From the NCBI GenBank assembly GCA_963978265.1, contig CAXBQV010000042.1:1-14037 (forward strand): a stretch of DNA of 14,037 bases. The letters run 5' to 3'. This document shows positions 1 through 7,444 of this stretch, piece by piece (position 1 is the stretch's first letter; each line of letters begins with the position of its first letter). This DNA comes from JAKALQ01 sp963978265 (lineage in GTDB: Bacteria; Actinomycetota; Actinomycetes; S36-B12; UBA5976). Under the pieces are notes generated by a model. That model did no database searches. It was not told the origin of the DNA and saw only the letters and a program-made list of their open reading frames with translations. The position numbers and the translations under genes were made by a program.

Positions 1-2039
1 AAGACATGCGCATAGTGCGCGGTTTCGTTCAGGAACAGATCCTGCACCACGACGCATTCCATGGCAGCGAGGCCGGCCGCGACATGCTGGGTGTCGGGAT
101 CGGACTGCAAAATGTCTTCGCCCTGGATGTAGATGCCCTTGAACACGCCGTCGACCGCGGCATCCAGCATGTTGGGAATGCGCAAGCCCGGCTCGTTGTC
201 GAGCGGCACGTTCCATAGCGCGCCGAACATGTCGCGCGTGGCGTCGTCCGACACGTGGCGATAGCCGGAGAACTCGTGCGGGAACGAGCCCATGTCGCAG
301 GAGCCCTGCACGTTGTTCTGTCCGCGCAGCGGGTTCACGCCGACGCCGTCCCGGCCGATGTTGCCGGTGGCCATGGCGAGATTCGCCATGCCCATCACCA
401 TCGTCGAGCCCTGGCTGTGCTCGGTGACACCGAGGCCGTAGTAGATGGCCCCGTTGGCGGCATTGGCGTAGAGACGCGCAGCGCCGCGAACCTCGGCGGC
501 CGGCACGCCGGTGTGGGCCTCCATGGCCTCGGGGCTGTTCTCGGGAAGCGACACGAACTCGCACCACGCGGCGAACTCGGCAGGGTCGCAGCGGTCGCCG
601 ACAAACGTGTTGTTGACCAGACCCTCGGTGACGATGACATGAGCGAGCGAGGTGATGACCGCCACGTTGGTGCCCGGACGCAACTGGAGGTGGTGTGCGG
701 CATCGATGTGTGCGGTCTTCACCAACTCGATTCGGCGTGGGTCGACAACCACGAGTTGGGCGCCTTCACGCAAGCGCTTCTTCAGACGCGAGGCGAACAC
801 CGGGTGGGCGTCGGTGGGGTTGGCGCCGATGAGGAGGATGACGTCGGCGAACTCGACCGACTTGAAGTCTTGTGTTCCCGCCGACGTGCCGAAGGCACGC
901 GACAGACCGAAGCCCGTGGGCGAGTGGCACACACGTGCGCAGGTGTCGACGTTGTTGTTGCCGAACGCAGAGCGGATGAGCTTCTGCATGACGAACACTT
1001 CTTCGTTCGTGCAACGCGACGACGTGATGCCGCCAATGCTGTTCTTTCCGTACTTCGCCTGTGTTTCTTTCAGGCGCTGCGCCGCGTAGGCGATCGCTTC
1101 ATCCCACGAGACCTTGCGCCAGTCGTCGTCGATGCTGTCGCGCACCATCGGTTCAAGCTGGCGGTCCTTGTGCGTTGCATAACCCCACGCAAAGCGACCC
1201 TTGACGCATGAGTGGCCTTCATTGGCGCCACCCTTCTTGGATGGCACCATGCGGACGAGATCATCGCCGCGAAGTTCTGCACGGAATGAACAGCCAACGC
1301 CGCAGTACGCACACGTGGTCTCCACGGAGCGCGTCGGTGTGCCGATTTCGTAGGTGGCCTTCTCCTGCAGGGTTGCGGTGGGGCAGGCCTGCACGCAGGC
1401 ACCACAGGAGACGCACTCGCTGCTGAAGAAGTCGGTGCCACCGGCGCTGACGCGTGAACCGAAGCCGCGACCTTCCATCGTGAGCGCAAACGTGCCCTGG
1501 ATCTCGCCGCATGCGCGGATGCAGCGCGAGCAGGCGATGCACTTGCTGGAGTCGTAGGTGAAGTACGGATTGCTCTCGTCCTTGTCGGCGCCGAGATGGT
1601 TTTCGCCGTCGAAGCCGTAGCGCACTTCGCGTAGGCCGACGACGCCGGCCATGTCCTGCAATTCGCAGTCGCCGTTTGCGGCACAGGTGAGGCAGTCGAG
1701 CGGGTGGTCGGAGATGTAGAGCTCCATCACGTCCTTGCGGAGTTTCGCAAGCCTCGGCGTCTGCGTCTCGACCTTCATTCCCGGTTCGCACAAGGTCGTG
1801 CAGGACGCGGGAGTGCCTTTACGCCCATCGATCTCGACGAGGCACATACGGCAGGAGCCGAACGCATCGAGCGAGTCCGTCGCGCACAACTTCGGGATGT
1901 TGTTCCCGGTCTCGGCCGCAGCGCGCATGATCGAGGTGCCGGCGGGGACCGTCACCTCGCGGCCGTCGATGGTGAGCGACACCTTCTCCGGCGAGGAAAC
2001 GGCGGGCGTGCCCAAGTCGGGTTCGAACAATGCGGTCAT
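1..2039 (-). CDS. fdsA: NAD-dependent formate dehydrogenase, alpha (catalytic Mo) subunit, 3' end outside window
   Basis: Catalytic subunit of a cytoplasmic FdsABG-type formate dehydrogenase: it oxidises formate to CO2 at a bis-MGD molybdenum centre and passes electrons along Fe-S clusters to FdsB. The visible 679 residues show, in order: an N-terminal [2Fe-2S] ferredoxin domain (C52, C63, C66, C80); a His-Cys3 [4Fe-4S] site (H112, C116, C119, C125); two further [4Fe-4S] sets (C167/C170/C173/C177 and C209/C212/C215/C219); and the molybdopterin domain with its own cluster (C243, C246, C250, C278) followed by K280. The Mo ligand is cysteine C371 in CARVCHSPT, next to H372, so this is not a selenoprotein. 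R572 lies in RGQNNVQGS, the position of the conserved active-site arginine. The ATG shares one base with the fdsB stop (TGATG), which implies translational coupling. Family members are usually 900-plus residues, so roughly a quarter lies beyond base 1. Family assignment is firm; a NADH-quinone oxidoreductase subunit G is excluded by the CH(S/G)P active site. Confidence 0.96.
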   Translation of the reverse strand, partial: MTALFEPDLGTPAVSSPEKVSLTIDGREVTVPAGTSIMRAAAETGNNIPKLCATDSLDAFGSCRMCLVEIDGRKGTPASCTTLCEPGMKVETQTPRLAKLRKDVMELYISDHPLDCLTCAANGDCELQDMAGVVGLREVRYGFDGENHLGADKDESNPYFTYDSSKCIACSRCIRACGEIQGTFALTMEGRGFGSRVSAGGTDFFSSECVSCGACVQACPTATLQEKATYEIGTPTRSVETTCAYCGVGCSFRAELRGDDLVRMVPSKKGGANEGHSCVKGRFAWGYATHKDRQLEPMVRDSIDDDWRKVSWDEAIAYAAQRLKETQAKYGKNSIGGITSSRCTNEEVFVMQKLIRSAFGNNNVDTCARVCHSPTGFGLSRAFGTSAGTQDFKSVEFADVILLIGANPTDAHPVFASRLKKRLREGAQLVVVDPRRIELVKTAHIDAAHHLQLRPGTNVAVITSLAHVIVTEGLVNNTFVGDRCDPAEFAAWCEFVSLPENSPEAMEAHTGVPAAEVRGAARLYANAANGAIYYGLGVTEHSQGSTMVMGMANLAMATGNIGRDGVGVNPLRGQNNVQGSCDMGSFPHEFSGYRHVSDDATRDMFGALWNVPLDNEPGLRIPNMLDAAVDGVFKGIYIQGEDILQSDPDTQHVAAGLAAMECVVVQDLFLNETAHYAHV

Positions 2040-3541
2040 CACAGCACCTCGAAGTTCTTCAAAGCCGAGCGCACGGGGAGTGGCGTCAACCCACCCAGCG
2101 CGCACAGGGAGCCGTCGGTCATCAGGGTACAGAGGTCGTTGAGCAGAGCAAGGTTCTGCTCGCGATCCTTACCTTCGATTATCCGGTCGATGGTCTCGAC
2201 ACCCCGGGTGGAGCCGATCCGGCACGGGGTGCACTTGCCGCAGGATTCGATGGCGCAGAACTCCATGGCGAACCGCGCCTGCTGGAGCATGTCCACGCCG
2301 TCGTCGAACACAACGATGCCGCCATGTCCGAGCATGCCTCCGGCCAAGAGCATCGCCTCGTAGTCGGTGACGACATCGAGCTGCTTGGCGTTGAAGTACG
2401 CACCGAGCGGTCCGCCGACCTGTACCGCATGCACGGGTCGGCCACTGCGGGTGCCGCCACCGAAGTCTTCGACGAGTTCACGGAGCGGAACACCGAACGG
2501 CATCTCGAGGATTCCACCCTGCTTGATGTTGCCGGCGAGCTGGAACACCTGTGTTCCGCGTGAACGATCCACACCGCGGGCCTGGTAGGCGGCAGCACCG
2601 TCGGCAAGCACCATCGGCACCGACGCGAGGGTGAGGACGTTGTTGATCACCGTCGGCTTGCCGAACAGTCCCTTGATCGCGGGGAGCGGTGGCTTCGCGC
2701 GCACCATGCCGCGCTTGCCCTCGATGCTCTCGAGCATCGACGTCTCCTCACCGCACACATAGGAACCTGCGCCGACGCGGATCTCGATGTCGAACGCGCG
2801 TCCGCTTCCCCGGATATCGTCGCCGAGGAATCCGGCAGCGCGCGCAGTGTCTATTGCGGACTGCATGGTGGAAATGGCCGCCGGGTACTCGGATCGGATG
2901 TAGATGTAGCCGTAACCGGCACCGACGCCCAAGGCTGCGATCGTCATACCTTCGATGAGGGTGAAGGGGTCACCCTCCATGAGCATCCGGTCGGCGAATG
3001 TGCCGGAGTCGCCTTCGTCGGCGTTGCAGCAGATGTACTTCTGCGTCGACTCAGCGGCGAGCACGGTCTTCCACTTGAGCCCGGCGGGGAATCCGGCACC
3101 TCCACGTCCGCGAAGTCCTGATGCGAGCACTTCCTCAACGATTGCAATGCTCTCCATGCCGAGTGCGCGCGTGAGTCCGACATAGCCGCCATGTGCGCGG
3201 AAGTCATCGAGCGAATGCGGATCGACGACGCCGACGCGGGCGAACGTGACCCGATCCTGTGCAACGAACCACGGGTGCGTCTCGATATCGCCGAGCTTGA
3301 GCGGGTGGTCGCCGCCATTGAGGAAGTCGGCTTTCACAAGTGCATCGACAGCGGATGCACTCACCGGTCCGTATGCGACGCGGCCCTGCGGAGTGTCGAC
3401 CTCGACGAGCGGCTCCAGCCAGAGGAGCCCGCGGGAACCATTCCGCACGAGTTCGACGCCGGGCAGCGCGGCAATCCTTGCTGCCACATCTTCGGCACCG
3501 ACAGCACGGGCGGCGGAATCGGCAGGAACGTAGACCTTCAT
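2039..3541 (-). CDS. fdsB: NAD-dependent formate dehydrogenase, beta (FMN, NAD-binding) subunit
   Basis: Diaphorase subunit, homologous to NuoF/HoxF: it takes electrons from FdsA, carries FMN and a [4Fe-4S] cluster, and reduces NAD+. The 500-residue length is normal for FdsB, which has an N-terminal extension absent from NuoF (here about residues 1-90, containing NGSRGLLWLEPL). The FMN-binding glycine-rich loop GRGGAGFPAGLKW is at 145-157 and CNADEGDSGTFADR at 172-185. The nucleotide-binding segment with SYVCGEETSMLESIEG starts near 260. The C-terminal cluster ligands are C434, C437, C440 (SCGKCTPC) and C480. Its ATG overlaps the fdsG stop as ATGA, and its stop overlaps the fdsA ATG, so the three subunits are probably translationally coupled for fixed stoichiometry. 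Alternatives such as NuoF or a hydrogenase diaphorase are disfavoured by the adjacent FdsA with a formate dehydrogenase active site. Confidence 0.96.
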   Translation of the reverse strand: MKVYVPADSAARAVGAEDVAARIAALPGVELVRNGSRGLLWLEPLVEVDTPQGRVAYGPVSASAVDALVKADFLNGGDHPLKLGDIETHPWFVAQDRVTFARVGVVDPHSLDDFRAHGGYVGLTRALGMESIAIVEEVLASGLRGRGGAGFPAGLKWKTVLAAESTQKYICCNADEGDSGTFADRMLMEGDPFTLIEGMTIAALGVGAGYGYIYIRSEYPAAISTMQSAIDTARAAGFLGDDIRGSGRAFDIEIRVGAGSYVCGEETSMLESIEGKRGMVRAKPPLPAIKGLFGKPTVINNVLTLASVPMVLADGAAAYQARGVDRSRGTQVFQLAGNIKQGGILEMPFGVPLRELVEDFGGGTRSGRPVHAVQVGGPLGAYFNAKQLDVVTDYEAMLLAGGMLGHGGIVVFDDGVDMLQQARFAMEFCAIESCGKCTPCRIGSTRGVETIDRIIEGKDREQNLALLNDLCTLMTDGSLCALGGLTPLPVRSALKNFEVL

Positions 3542-3981
3542 GTCACGGCCTCCGTCGCGTCGGTTGTGGTGCAGCGGCCCTTGACGGCGCCATCCACTTC
3601 CAGCACCGGGCCGAGTGCACAGATGCCGAGGCAGTAGACCGCTTCGACCGACACATCGTCGGTGTGCGAGCCGACCGGATGTCCGGCCGCCGCGAGCGCT
3701 GACTCCAAGTCGCGGGCGCCGACCGCCTGGCAGGCCTCCGCGCGGCAGACGCGGATCTGCTTCTTGGCCGGCGGCGCCGTACGCAGCTCGTGGTAGAAGG
3801 TGAGCACGCCATGCACGTCTGCACGTGACACATTGCAGATGTCGGCTACGAGTTGGACCCCGTCGGAGTGGACGTAGCCGTAGCGTGTCTGCAGCGACTG
3901 CAGTGCCACGAGCACTTTGGACGGGTCCGATGTGTATTCGCGCAGCGCGACGCGCGCGCCGTCGGCGGACCAGGCTTCCAT
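3538..3981 (-). CDS. fdsG: NAD-dependent formate dehydrogenase, gamma ([2Fe-2S]) subunit
   Basis: Small NuoE-like thioredoxin-fold subunit of the formate dehydrogenase, holding one [2Fe-2S] cluster near FdsB. With the start chosen here it is 147 residues, typical for the family. The ligands follow the NuoE pattern Cx4C...Cx3C: C79 and C84 (RVCRAEACQAVG), then C117 and C121 (VYCLGICALGP). The reading frame stays open upstream to a GTG at 4021-4023, but that codon lies inside the hairpin at 4001-4037 and has no ribosome binding site. The ATG at 3979-3981 has GAAAGG six bases upstream and gives the family-like N-terminus. The gene is 60 bases downstream of fhs and overlaps fdsB by four bases. 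Confidence 0.94.
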   Translation of the reverse strand: MEAWSADGARVALREYTSDPSKVLVALQSLQTRYGYVHSDGVQLVADICNVSRADVHGVLTFYHELRTAPPAKKQIRVCRAEACQAVGARDLESALAAAGHPVGSHTDDVSVEAVYCLGICALGPVLEVDGAVKGRCTTTDATEAVT

Positions 3982-3987
3982 CTCGCG

Positions 3988-3993
3988 CCTTTC
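3988..3993 (-). promoter_or_regulatory. Ribosome binding site that decides the fdsG start
   Basis: On the minus strand GAAAGG lies six bases before the ATG at 3979-3981. It supports this internal ATG over the in-frame GTG at 4021-4023, which sits in a hairpin. It is also only a few bases past the hairpin's 3' arm, so folding or processing of the hairpin could affect access to this site. Confidence 0.65.
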
Positions 3994-4000
3994 ATGGGGT

Positions 4001-4037
4001 CGACCGCCCCCGAGTGCGAACACTACGAGGGCGGTCG
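4001..4037 (-). terminator. Intercistronic hairpin between fhs and fdsG (attenuator, processing or partial terminator)
   Basis: On the minus strand a perfect 9-bp stem, CGACCGCCC (4037-4029) pairing with GGGCGGTCG (4009-4001), begins four bases after the fhs stop codon. The 19-base loop contains a second inverted repeat, AGTG-TTCG-CACT, which closes a TTCG tetraloop. No T-tract follows: the next bases lead into ACCCCATGAAAGG and the fdsG ribosome binding site. This is not a classical intrinsic terminator. More likely it is a partial terminator or an mRNA stability/processing element separating the demethylation half from the formate dehydrogenase half. The structure is read directly; its role is inferred. 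Confidence 0.6.
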
Positions 4038-4041
4038 GTGG

Positions 4042-5709
4042 TTAGAACAGGCCGACGACTTTGCCGTCGACGAGATCGATCTTCTCGGCGGACGGCACCT
4101 TCGGCAGGCCGGGCATCGTCATGATGTCCCCGCAGACCATCACGATAAATTCAGCACCCGCCGACAACCGGACTTCGCGGATGTCCAACGAGTGGCCGGT
4201 GGGCGCTCCGCGCAACTTGGCGTCGGTCGAGAACGAGTACTGCGTCTTCGCAACACAGACGGGGAAGTAGCCGTAGCCGGCGTCCTGCAGGTCGGCGATC
4301 TGCTTGCGAACCTTGCTGTCGGCAGTGACCTCGGTCGCGCCGTAGATCTTCGTAGCGATCGCCGTCATCTTGTCCCACAGCGACATGTTGTCGTCGTAGA
4401 CGAATTTCATCTCCGTCGGCTGCTCGCAGATCTCCACGACCTTCTGTGCGAGTTCCGCAGCACCTGCACCGCCTTCGGCCCAGTGGTTCGCGAGCACGAT
4501 CTCGGCGCCGAGTGCCGCCACCTTCTCCTTCAACAGCGCAATCTCGGCGTCGGTATCCGAACTGAACTTGTTGATCGAGACGACACAGCGCACCCCGTAG
4601 TGCTGCTGCACGTTGTTGACGTGGCGTTCGAGGTTCACGATGCCCTTCTCGAGGGCGTCGAGGTTCTCGGTGGTGATCGTCGCGAGGTCTGCACCACCGT
4701 GGTACTTCAGTGCACGAATCGTCGCGACGAGAACTGCGGCTGAAGGGCGCAGGCCGGACTTGCGGCACTTGATGTCGATGAACTTCTCGGCACCGAGATC
4801 TGCGCCGAAACCGGCTTCGGTCACGACGTAGTCGGCCAGCTTCAGTGCCGACTTGGTGGCGATCACCGTGTTGCAACCGTGGGCGATGTTCGCGAACGGA
4901 CCGCCGTGCACGAAGGCCGGTGTGTGTTCGAGGGTCTGCACGAGGTTCGGCTGGATTGCATCCTTGAGCAGCACGGTCATGGCGCCGTGCGCGTTCAGTT
5001 CGCTCGCGAGCACCGGCTTCTGGTCGCGCGTATAGCCGATAACAATGCGACCGAGTCGTTCCTTCAGATCGTCGAGCGAGGTGGCGAGACAGAAGATCGC
5101 CATGACTTCCGACGCCACGACGATGTCGAAGCCACCTTCGCGCGGGTAGCCATTGCCGGGGCCACCGAGTGACAGCACGACATCGCGCAGCGCGCGGTCG
5201 TTCATGTCCACGACTCGCTTCCACGCCACGCGACGGACGTCGATTCCCAGTGCGTTGCCGTGGTGGATGTGGTTGTCGATCATCGCCGACAGCAGGTTGT
5301 GGGCGAGCGCGATCGCACTGAAGTCACCGGTGAAGTGCAGGTTGATGTCCTCCATCGGGACCACCTGTGCGTGACCACCACCTGCGGCACCGCCCTTCAT
5401 GCCGAAGACCGGGCCGAGCGAAGGTTCGCGCAGGCAGATCATGGCGTTCTTGCCGATCTTGCGCAGACCGTCTCCGAGGCCGACAGTGGTAGTCGTCTTG
5501 CCTTCGCCTGCCGGCGTCGGGCTGATGGCAGTCACGAGGATCAACTTGCCGTCCTTGCGCGACTTCTGGGCGTCGAGCCATTCCAGCGAGATCTTCGCCT
5601 TGTAGTGCCCGAACGGCTCGAGTGCCGAGTCGGGAATGCCGAGTGCTGCACTGATCGTGCCGATCGGCTCCATCGTTGCGGCTTGGGCGATCTCGATATC
5701 TGATGCCAC
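4042..5709 (-). CDS. fhs: Formate-tetrahydrofolate ligase (10-formyl-THF synthetase)
   Basis: Interconverts formate + THF + ATP and 10-formyl-THF + ADP + phosphate in the cytoplasm. The 555-residue length is normal for the monofunctional bacterial enzyme. Visible motifs: the ATP-binding loop TPAGEGKTT (65-73); the family block from REPSLGPVFG (94-103) through GMKGGAAGGGHAQ (103-115), where the usual tyrosine of this signature is histidine H113; MEDINLHFTGD (119-129); and the second signature VATIRALKYHGG (328-339). The start is a GTG preceded by a purine-rich doubled Shine-Dalgarno; I prefer it because the N-terminus (SDIEIAQAATMEPI) is family-like. It lies 27 bases after etfA and 60 before fdsG. 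Between a folate-linked demethylase and a formate dehydrogenase, it most plausibly runs in reverse, conserving the C1 oxidation as ATP and releasing formate. The opposite, assimilatory direction cannot be excluded from sequence. Confidence 0.97.
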   Translation of the reverse strand: MASDIEIAQAATMEPIGTISAALGIPDSALEPFGHYKAKISLEWLDAQKSRKDGKLILVTAISPTPAGEGKTTTTVGLGDGLRKIGKNAMICLREPSLGPVFGMKGGAAGGGHAQVVPMEDINLHFTGDFSAIALAHNLLSAMIDNHIHHGNALGIDVRRVAWKRVVDMNDRALRDVVLSLGGPGNGYPREGGFDIVVASEVMAIFCLATSLDDLKERLGRIVIGYTRDQKPVLASELNAHGAMTVLLKDAIQPNLVQTLEHTPAFVHGGPFANIAHGCNTVIATKSALKLADYVVTEAGFGADLGAEKFIDIKCRKSGLRPSAAVLVATIRALKYHGGADLATITTENLDALEKGIVNLERHVNNVQQHYGVRCVVSINKFSSDTDAEIALLKEKVAALGAEIVLANHWAEGGAGAAELAQKVVEICEQPTEMKFVYDDNMSLWDKMTAIATKIYGATEVTADSKVRKQIADLQDAGYGYFPVCVAKTQYSFSTDAKLRGAPTGHSLDIREVRLSAGAEFIVMVCGDIMTMPGLPKVPSAEKIDLVDGKVVGLF

Positions 5710-5711
5710 GT

Positions 5712-5726
5712 CTTTCCCTTTCCCTT
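5712..5726 (-). promoter_or_regulatory. Doubled Shine-Dalgarno upstream of fhs
   Basis: On the minus strand the leader reads AAGGGAAAGGGAAAG before the GTG start at 5707-5709. The nearer AGGG is six bases from the start codon, a good spacing. The tandem purine copy is unusual and may compensate for the GTG start. Confidence 0.55.
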
Positions 5727-5736
5727 GTAACCCTGG

Positions 5737-6687
5737 TTATCGCGAGCGGATCGCGCTGGCGATGGCCGGCAGGACTTCGTGCAGGTCACCAATCACGGCG
5801 TAGTCGGCGTGCGCCATGATCGGTGCCTCGGGATCGGTGTTGATCGCGAGGATGGTCTTCGACTTCTTGCAGCCGGCAATGTGCTGGGTCGCACCCGAGA
5901 TACCGGACGCGATGTAGAGATCCGGTGCCACCTTCGTGCCGGTCTGCCCGACCTGCTCCGAGTGAGGGCGCCAGCCGTTGCTGGTGACGACGCGCGAACA
6001 TCCGAGTGCCGCCTTGAGCAGGCCGGCGAGATCCTCAAGTGGACCCCAGTTCTCCGCCGCTCCGACACCGCGACCGCCGGAAACGATGATCTTCGCCTCG
6101 GCGAGCGAGACACCGCTGGCGGTGCCCGCGACGCGATCGACGATGCGCACGGCGACGTCGGCGTCGGTGAGTGCCGGCGTGAAGGTCTGGACGGAGCAAC
6201 TCGTCGGCGCTGATTCGGCAGCCACCGTGAACGGGGGGACCGATGCAACGAGCACATTGCTGCAGTGGATACGTGCCTCCTCAAGCATGTTTCCACCCCA
6301 GCGCGAGCGAGTGACGTGTGCCGGCGAGCCAAGCGAGATCTCGATGCACTCCGCTGCGAACGGCTCGTCGAGCATTGCGGCAGTGTGTGCAAGCACTTCG
6401 TTGCCACGTGCACCGGAGGTGGTGAGTACCGCCTTCGGTGACTTCGTCTTCGCAAGTTCGGCAAGTGCGCGCCCAGTTGCCTGCGGCGTGTAGTCCTTCA
6501 GTCCGTCGTGTGTTGCGACGTAGGCGACCGAGACGCCGTACTCGCCGAGTGATGCAGCGACGGCCTCGCCGTCGGCTCCTGCAACGAATGCGTGTACTTC
6601 GCCGTCGAGCTTCTTTGCGAAGGTGAGCGCCTGCACTGAGGGTTCGTCGAGCGTGCCGCGATCATGGTCTACGTAAACGAGGATCAT
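5737..6687 (-). CDS. etfA: Electron transfer flavoprotein, alpha subunit
   Basis: FAD-binding subunit of a heterodimeric ETF that shuttles electrons from flavin dehydrogenases to ETF-quinone oxidoreductase in the membrane. The protein has 316 residues, normal size. The C-terminal FAD domain is clear: SGGRGVG (203-209), SR (231-232), QVGQTG (245-250), the signature LYIASGISGATQHIAG (257-272), AINTDPEAPI (281-290) and ADYAVIGD (294-301). The N-terminal half is the variable alpha-subunit domain. The ATG overlaps the etfB stop by four bases (ATGA), so the two subunits are coupled. The immediate upstream gene is a DMGDH-family flavoprotein, a class whose dehydrogenases classically donate to ETF, so this pair is probably dedicated to it rather than to fatty-acid oxidation. 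No ETF-quinone oxidoreductase is in the window. Confidence 0.96.
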   Translation of the reverse strand: MILVYVDHDRGTLDEPSVQALTFAKKLDGEVHAFVAGADGEAVAASLGEYGVSVAYVATHDGLKDYTPQATGRALAELAKTKSPKAVLTTSGARGNEVLAHTAAMLDEPFAAECIEISLGSPAHVTRSRWGGNMLEEARIHCSNVLVASVPPFTVAAESAPTSCSVQTFTPALTDADVAVRIVDRVAGTASGVSLAEAKIIVSGGRGVGAAENWGPLEDLAGLLKAALGCSRVVTSNGWRPHSEQVGQTGTKVAPDLYIASGISGATQHIAGCKKSKTILAINTDPEAPIMAHADYAVIGDLHEVLPAIASAIRSR

Positions 6688-7442
6688 CCGAGAACTCCGA
6701 TCTCTTCCATCATGGCAACCGCTGCGGGTGCACCCGATGCGCCCTCGCCCAGCACCTTGGCGCCGGTCTTCTGGTTGGGCGGAACGATCAACTTGACCTT
6801 CTCCACCTTGGCCGCCGGCTTCGACGGTGTCTGCGTGTCGACCGGCTTCTTGCGGGCCTTGATCCGGCCAGGCACCGACGGGTAGCGCGGGATGTTGAGA
6901 CCCTCGCGCGTTGTGAGTACTGCAGGCAGCGTCACTTCGTAGACCTCGCGGTTGTTCCCGACGACGCGTTCACAACGGGCGACGCCATCCTTGATGGAGA
7001 CTCCGCGAACGTTGGTCACGATCGGCAGGCCGAGTGCATGCGCGACGCGGATGCCAACTTGCGAGTTGTTGCTGTCGGCGGCTTCGGCGCCGAACATGAT
7101 GAGATCGAACGAGGTCGCCTCGGCTTGAATGGCGTCGACGATGGCACCGGCAGTCGCCTGTGGGTCCCATTCGCTGCCATCGGTAGCAAGGATGATCCCG
7201 CGGTCCGCGCCGATGGCGAGTTGCTCGCGCAGTTGCTCCTCGACATCCGATTGCGAGAGCGACAACACGGTTGTGGAGCCGCCGAATTCCTCGACGAAGC
7301 GGATTGCCTGCTCAACTGCAACTTCCTCATGAGGTGCGAGGGTGTAGCCGAGATTCTTCGCGTCGATCTCAGTGCTGTCGTCGTTCAGCACGAACGTGCT
7401 GCCAGCGAGGACGTAGCGCTTGATGCAAACCAGGATTTCCAT
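6684..7442 (-). CDS. etfB: Electron transfer flavoprotein, beta subunit
   Basis: Beta subunit of the ETF, which binds AMP (or a second flavin in bifurcating types) and docks to the partner dehydrogenase. It has 252 residues. The N-terminus MEILVCIKRY and the beta-subunit signature around TTREGLNIPRYPSVPG (177-192) followed by basic residues RIKARKKP are diagnostic; the latter includes the recognition loop that contacts partner dehydrogenases. The nucleotide-site segment is FGAEAADSNNSQVG (117-130). This differs from the GxQxxDGDTAQVGP pattern of electron-bifurcating ETFs, so an ordinary, non-bifurcating ETF is inferred. The start is an ATG two bases after the stop of the DMGDH-like gene, with only a weak ribosome binding site, so translation is probably coupled to that gene. 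Confidence 0.95.
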   Translation of the reverse strand: MEILVCIKRYVLAGSTFVLNDDSTEIDAKNLGYTLAPHEEVAVEQAIRFVEEFGGSTTVLSLSQSDVEEQLREQLAIGADRGIILATDGSEWDPQATAGAIVDAIQAEATSFDLIMFGAEAADSNNSQVGIRVAHALGLPIVTNVRGVSIKDGVARCERVVGNNREVYEVTLPAVLTTREGLNIPRYPSVPGRIKARKKPVDTQTPSKPAAKVEKVKLIVPPNQKTGAKVLGEGASGAPAAVAMMEEIGVLG

Positions 7443-7444
7443 GA

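Noticed and set aside
927..929. Possible selenocysteine at the formate dehydrogenase active site
   Set aside because: The codon on the minus strand is TGC (cysteine, residue 371), not TGA, so no recoding is needed.
255..1211. A 318-codon open frame on the plus strand opposite fdsA
   Set aside because: It has no recognisable motif and is rich in His/Arg/Val as expected of an antisense frame in GC-rich DNA. The minus strand here encodes unmistakable Fe-S and Mo motifs.
4151..5224. A 357-codon minus-strand frame overlapping fhs in another frame
   Set aside because: Arg-rich, repetitive, without motifs; the fhs frame on the same strand contains both ligase signatures.
5728..5739. Short inverted repeat TAACC-CT-GGTTA at the etfA stop codon
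   Set aside because: Only five base pairs with a 2-base centre, too short to fold, and it includes the stop codon; probably chance.
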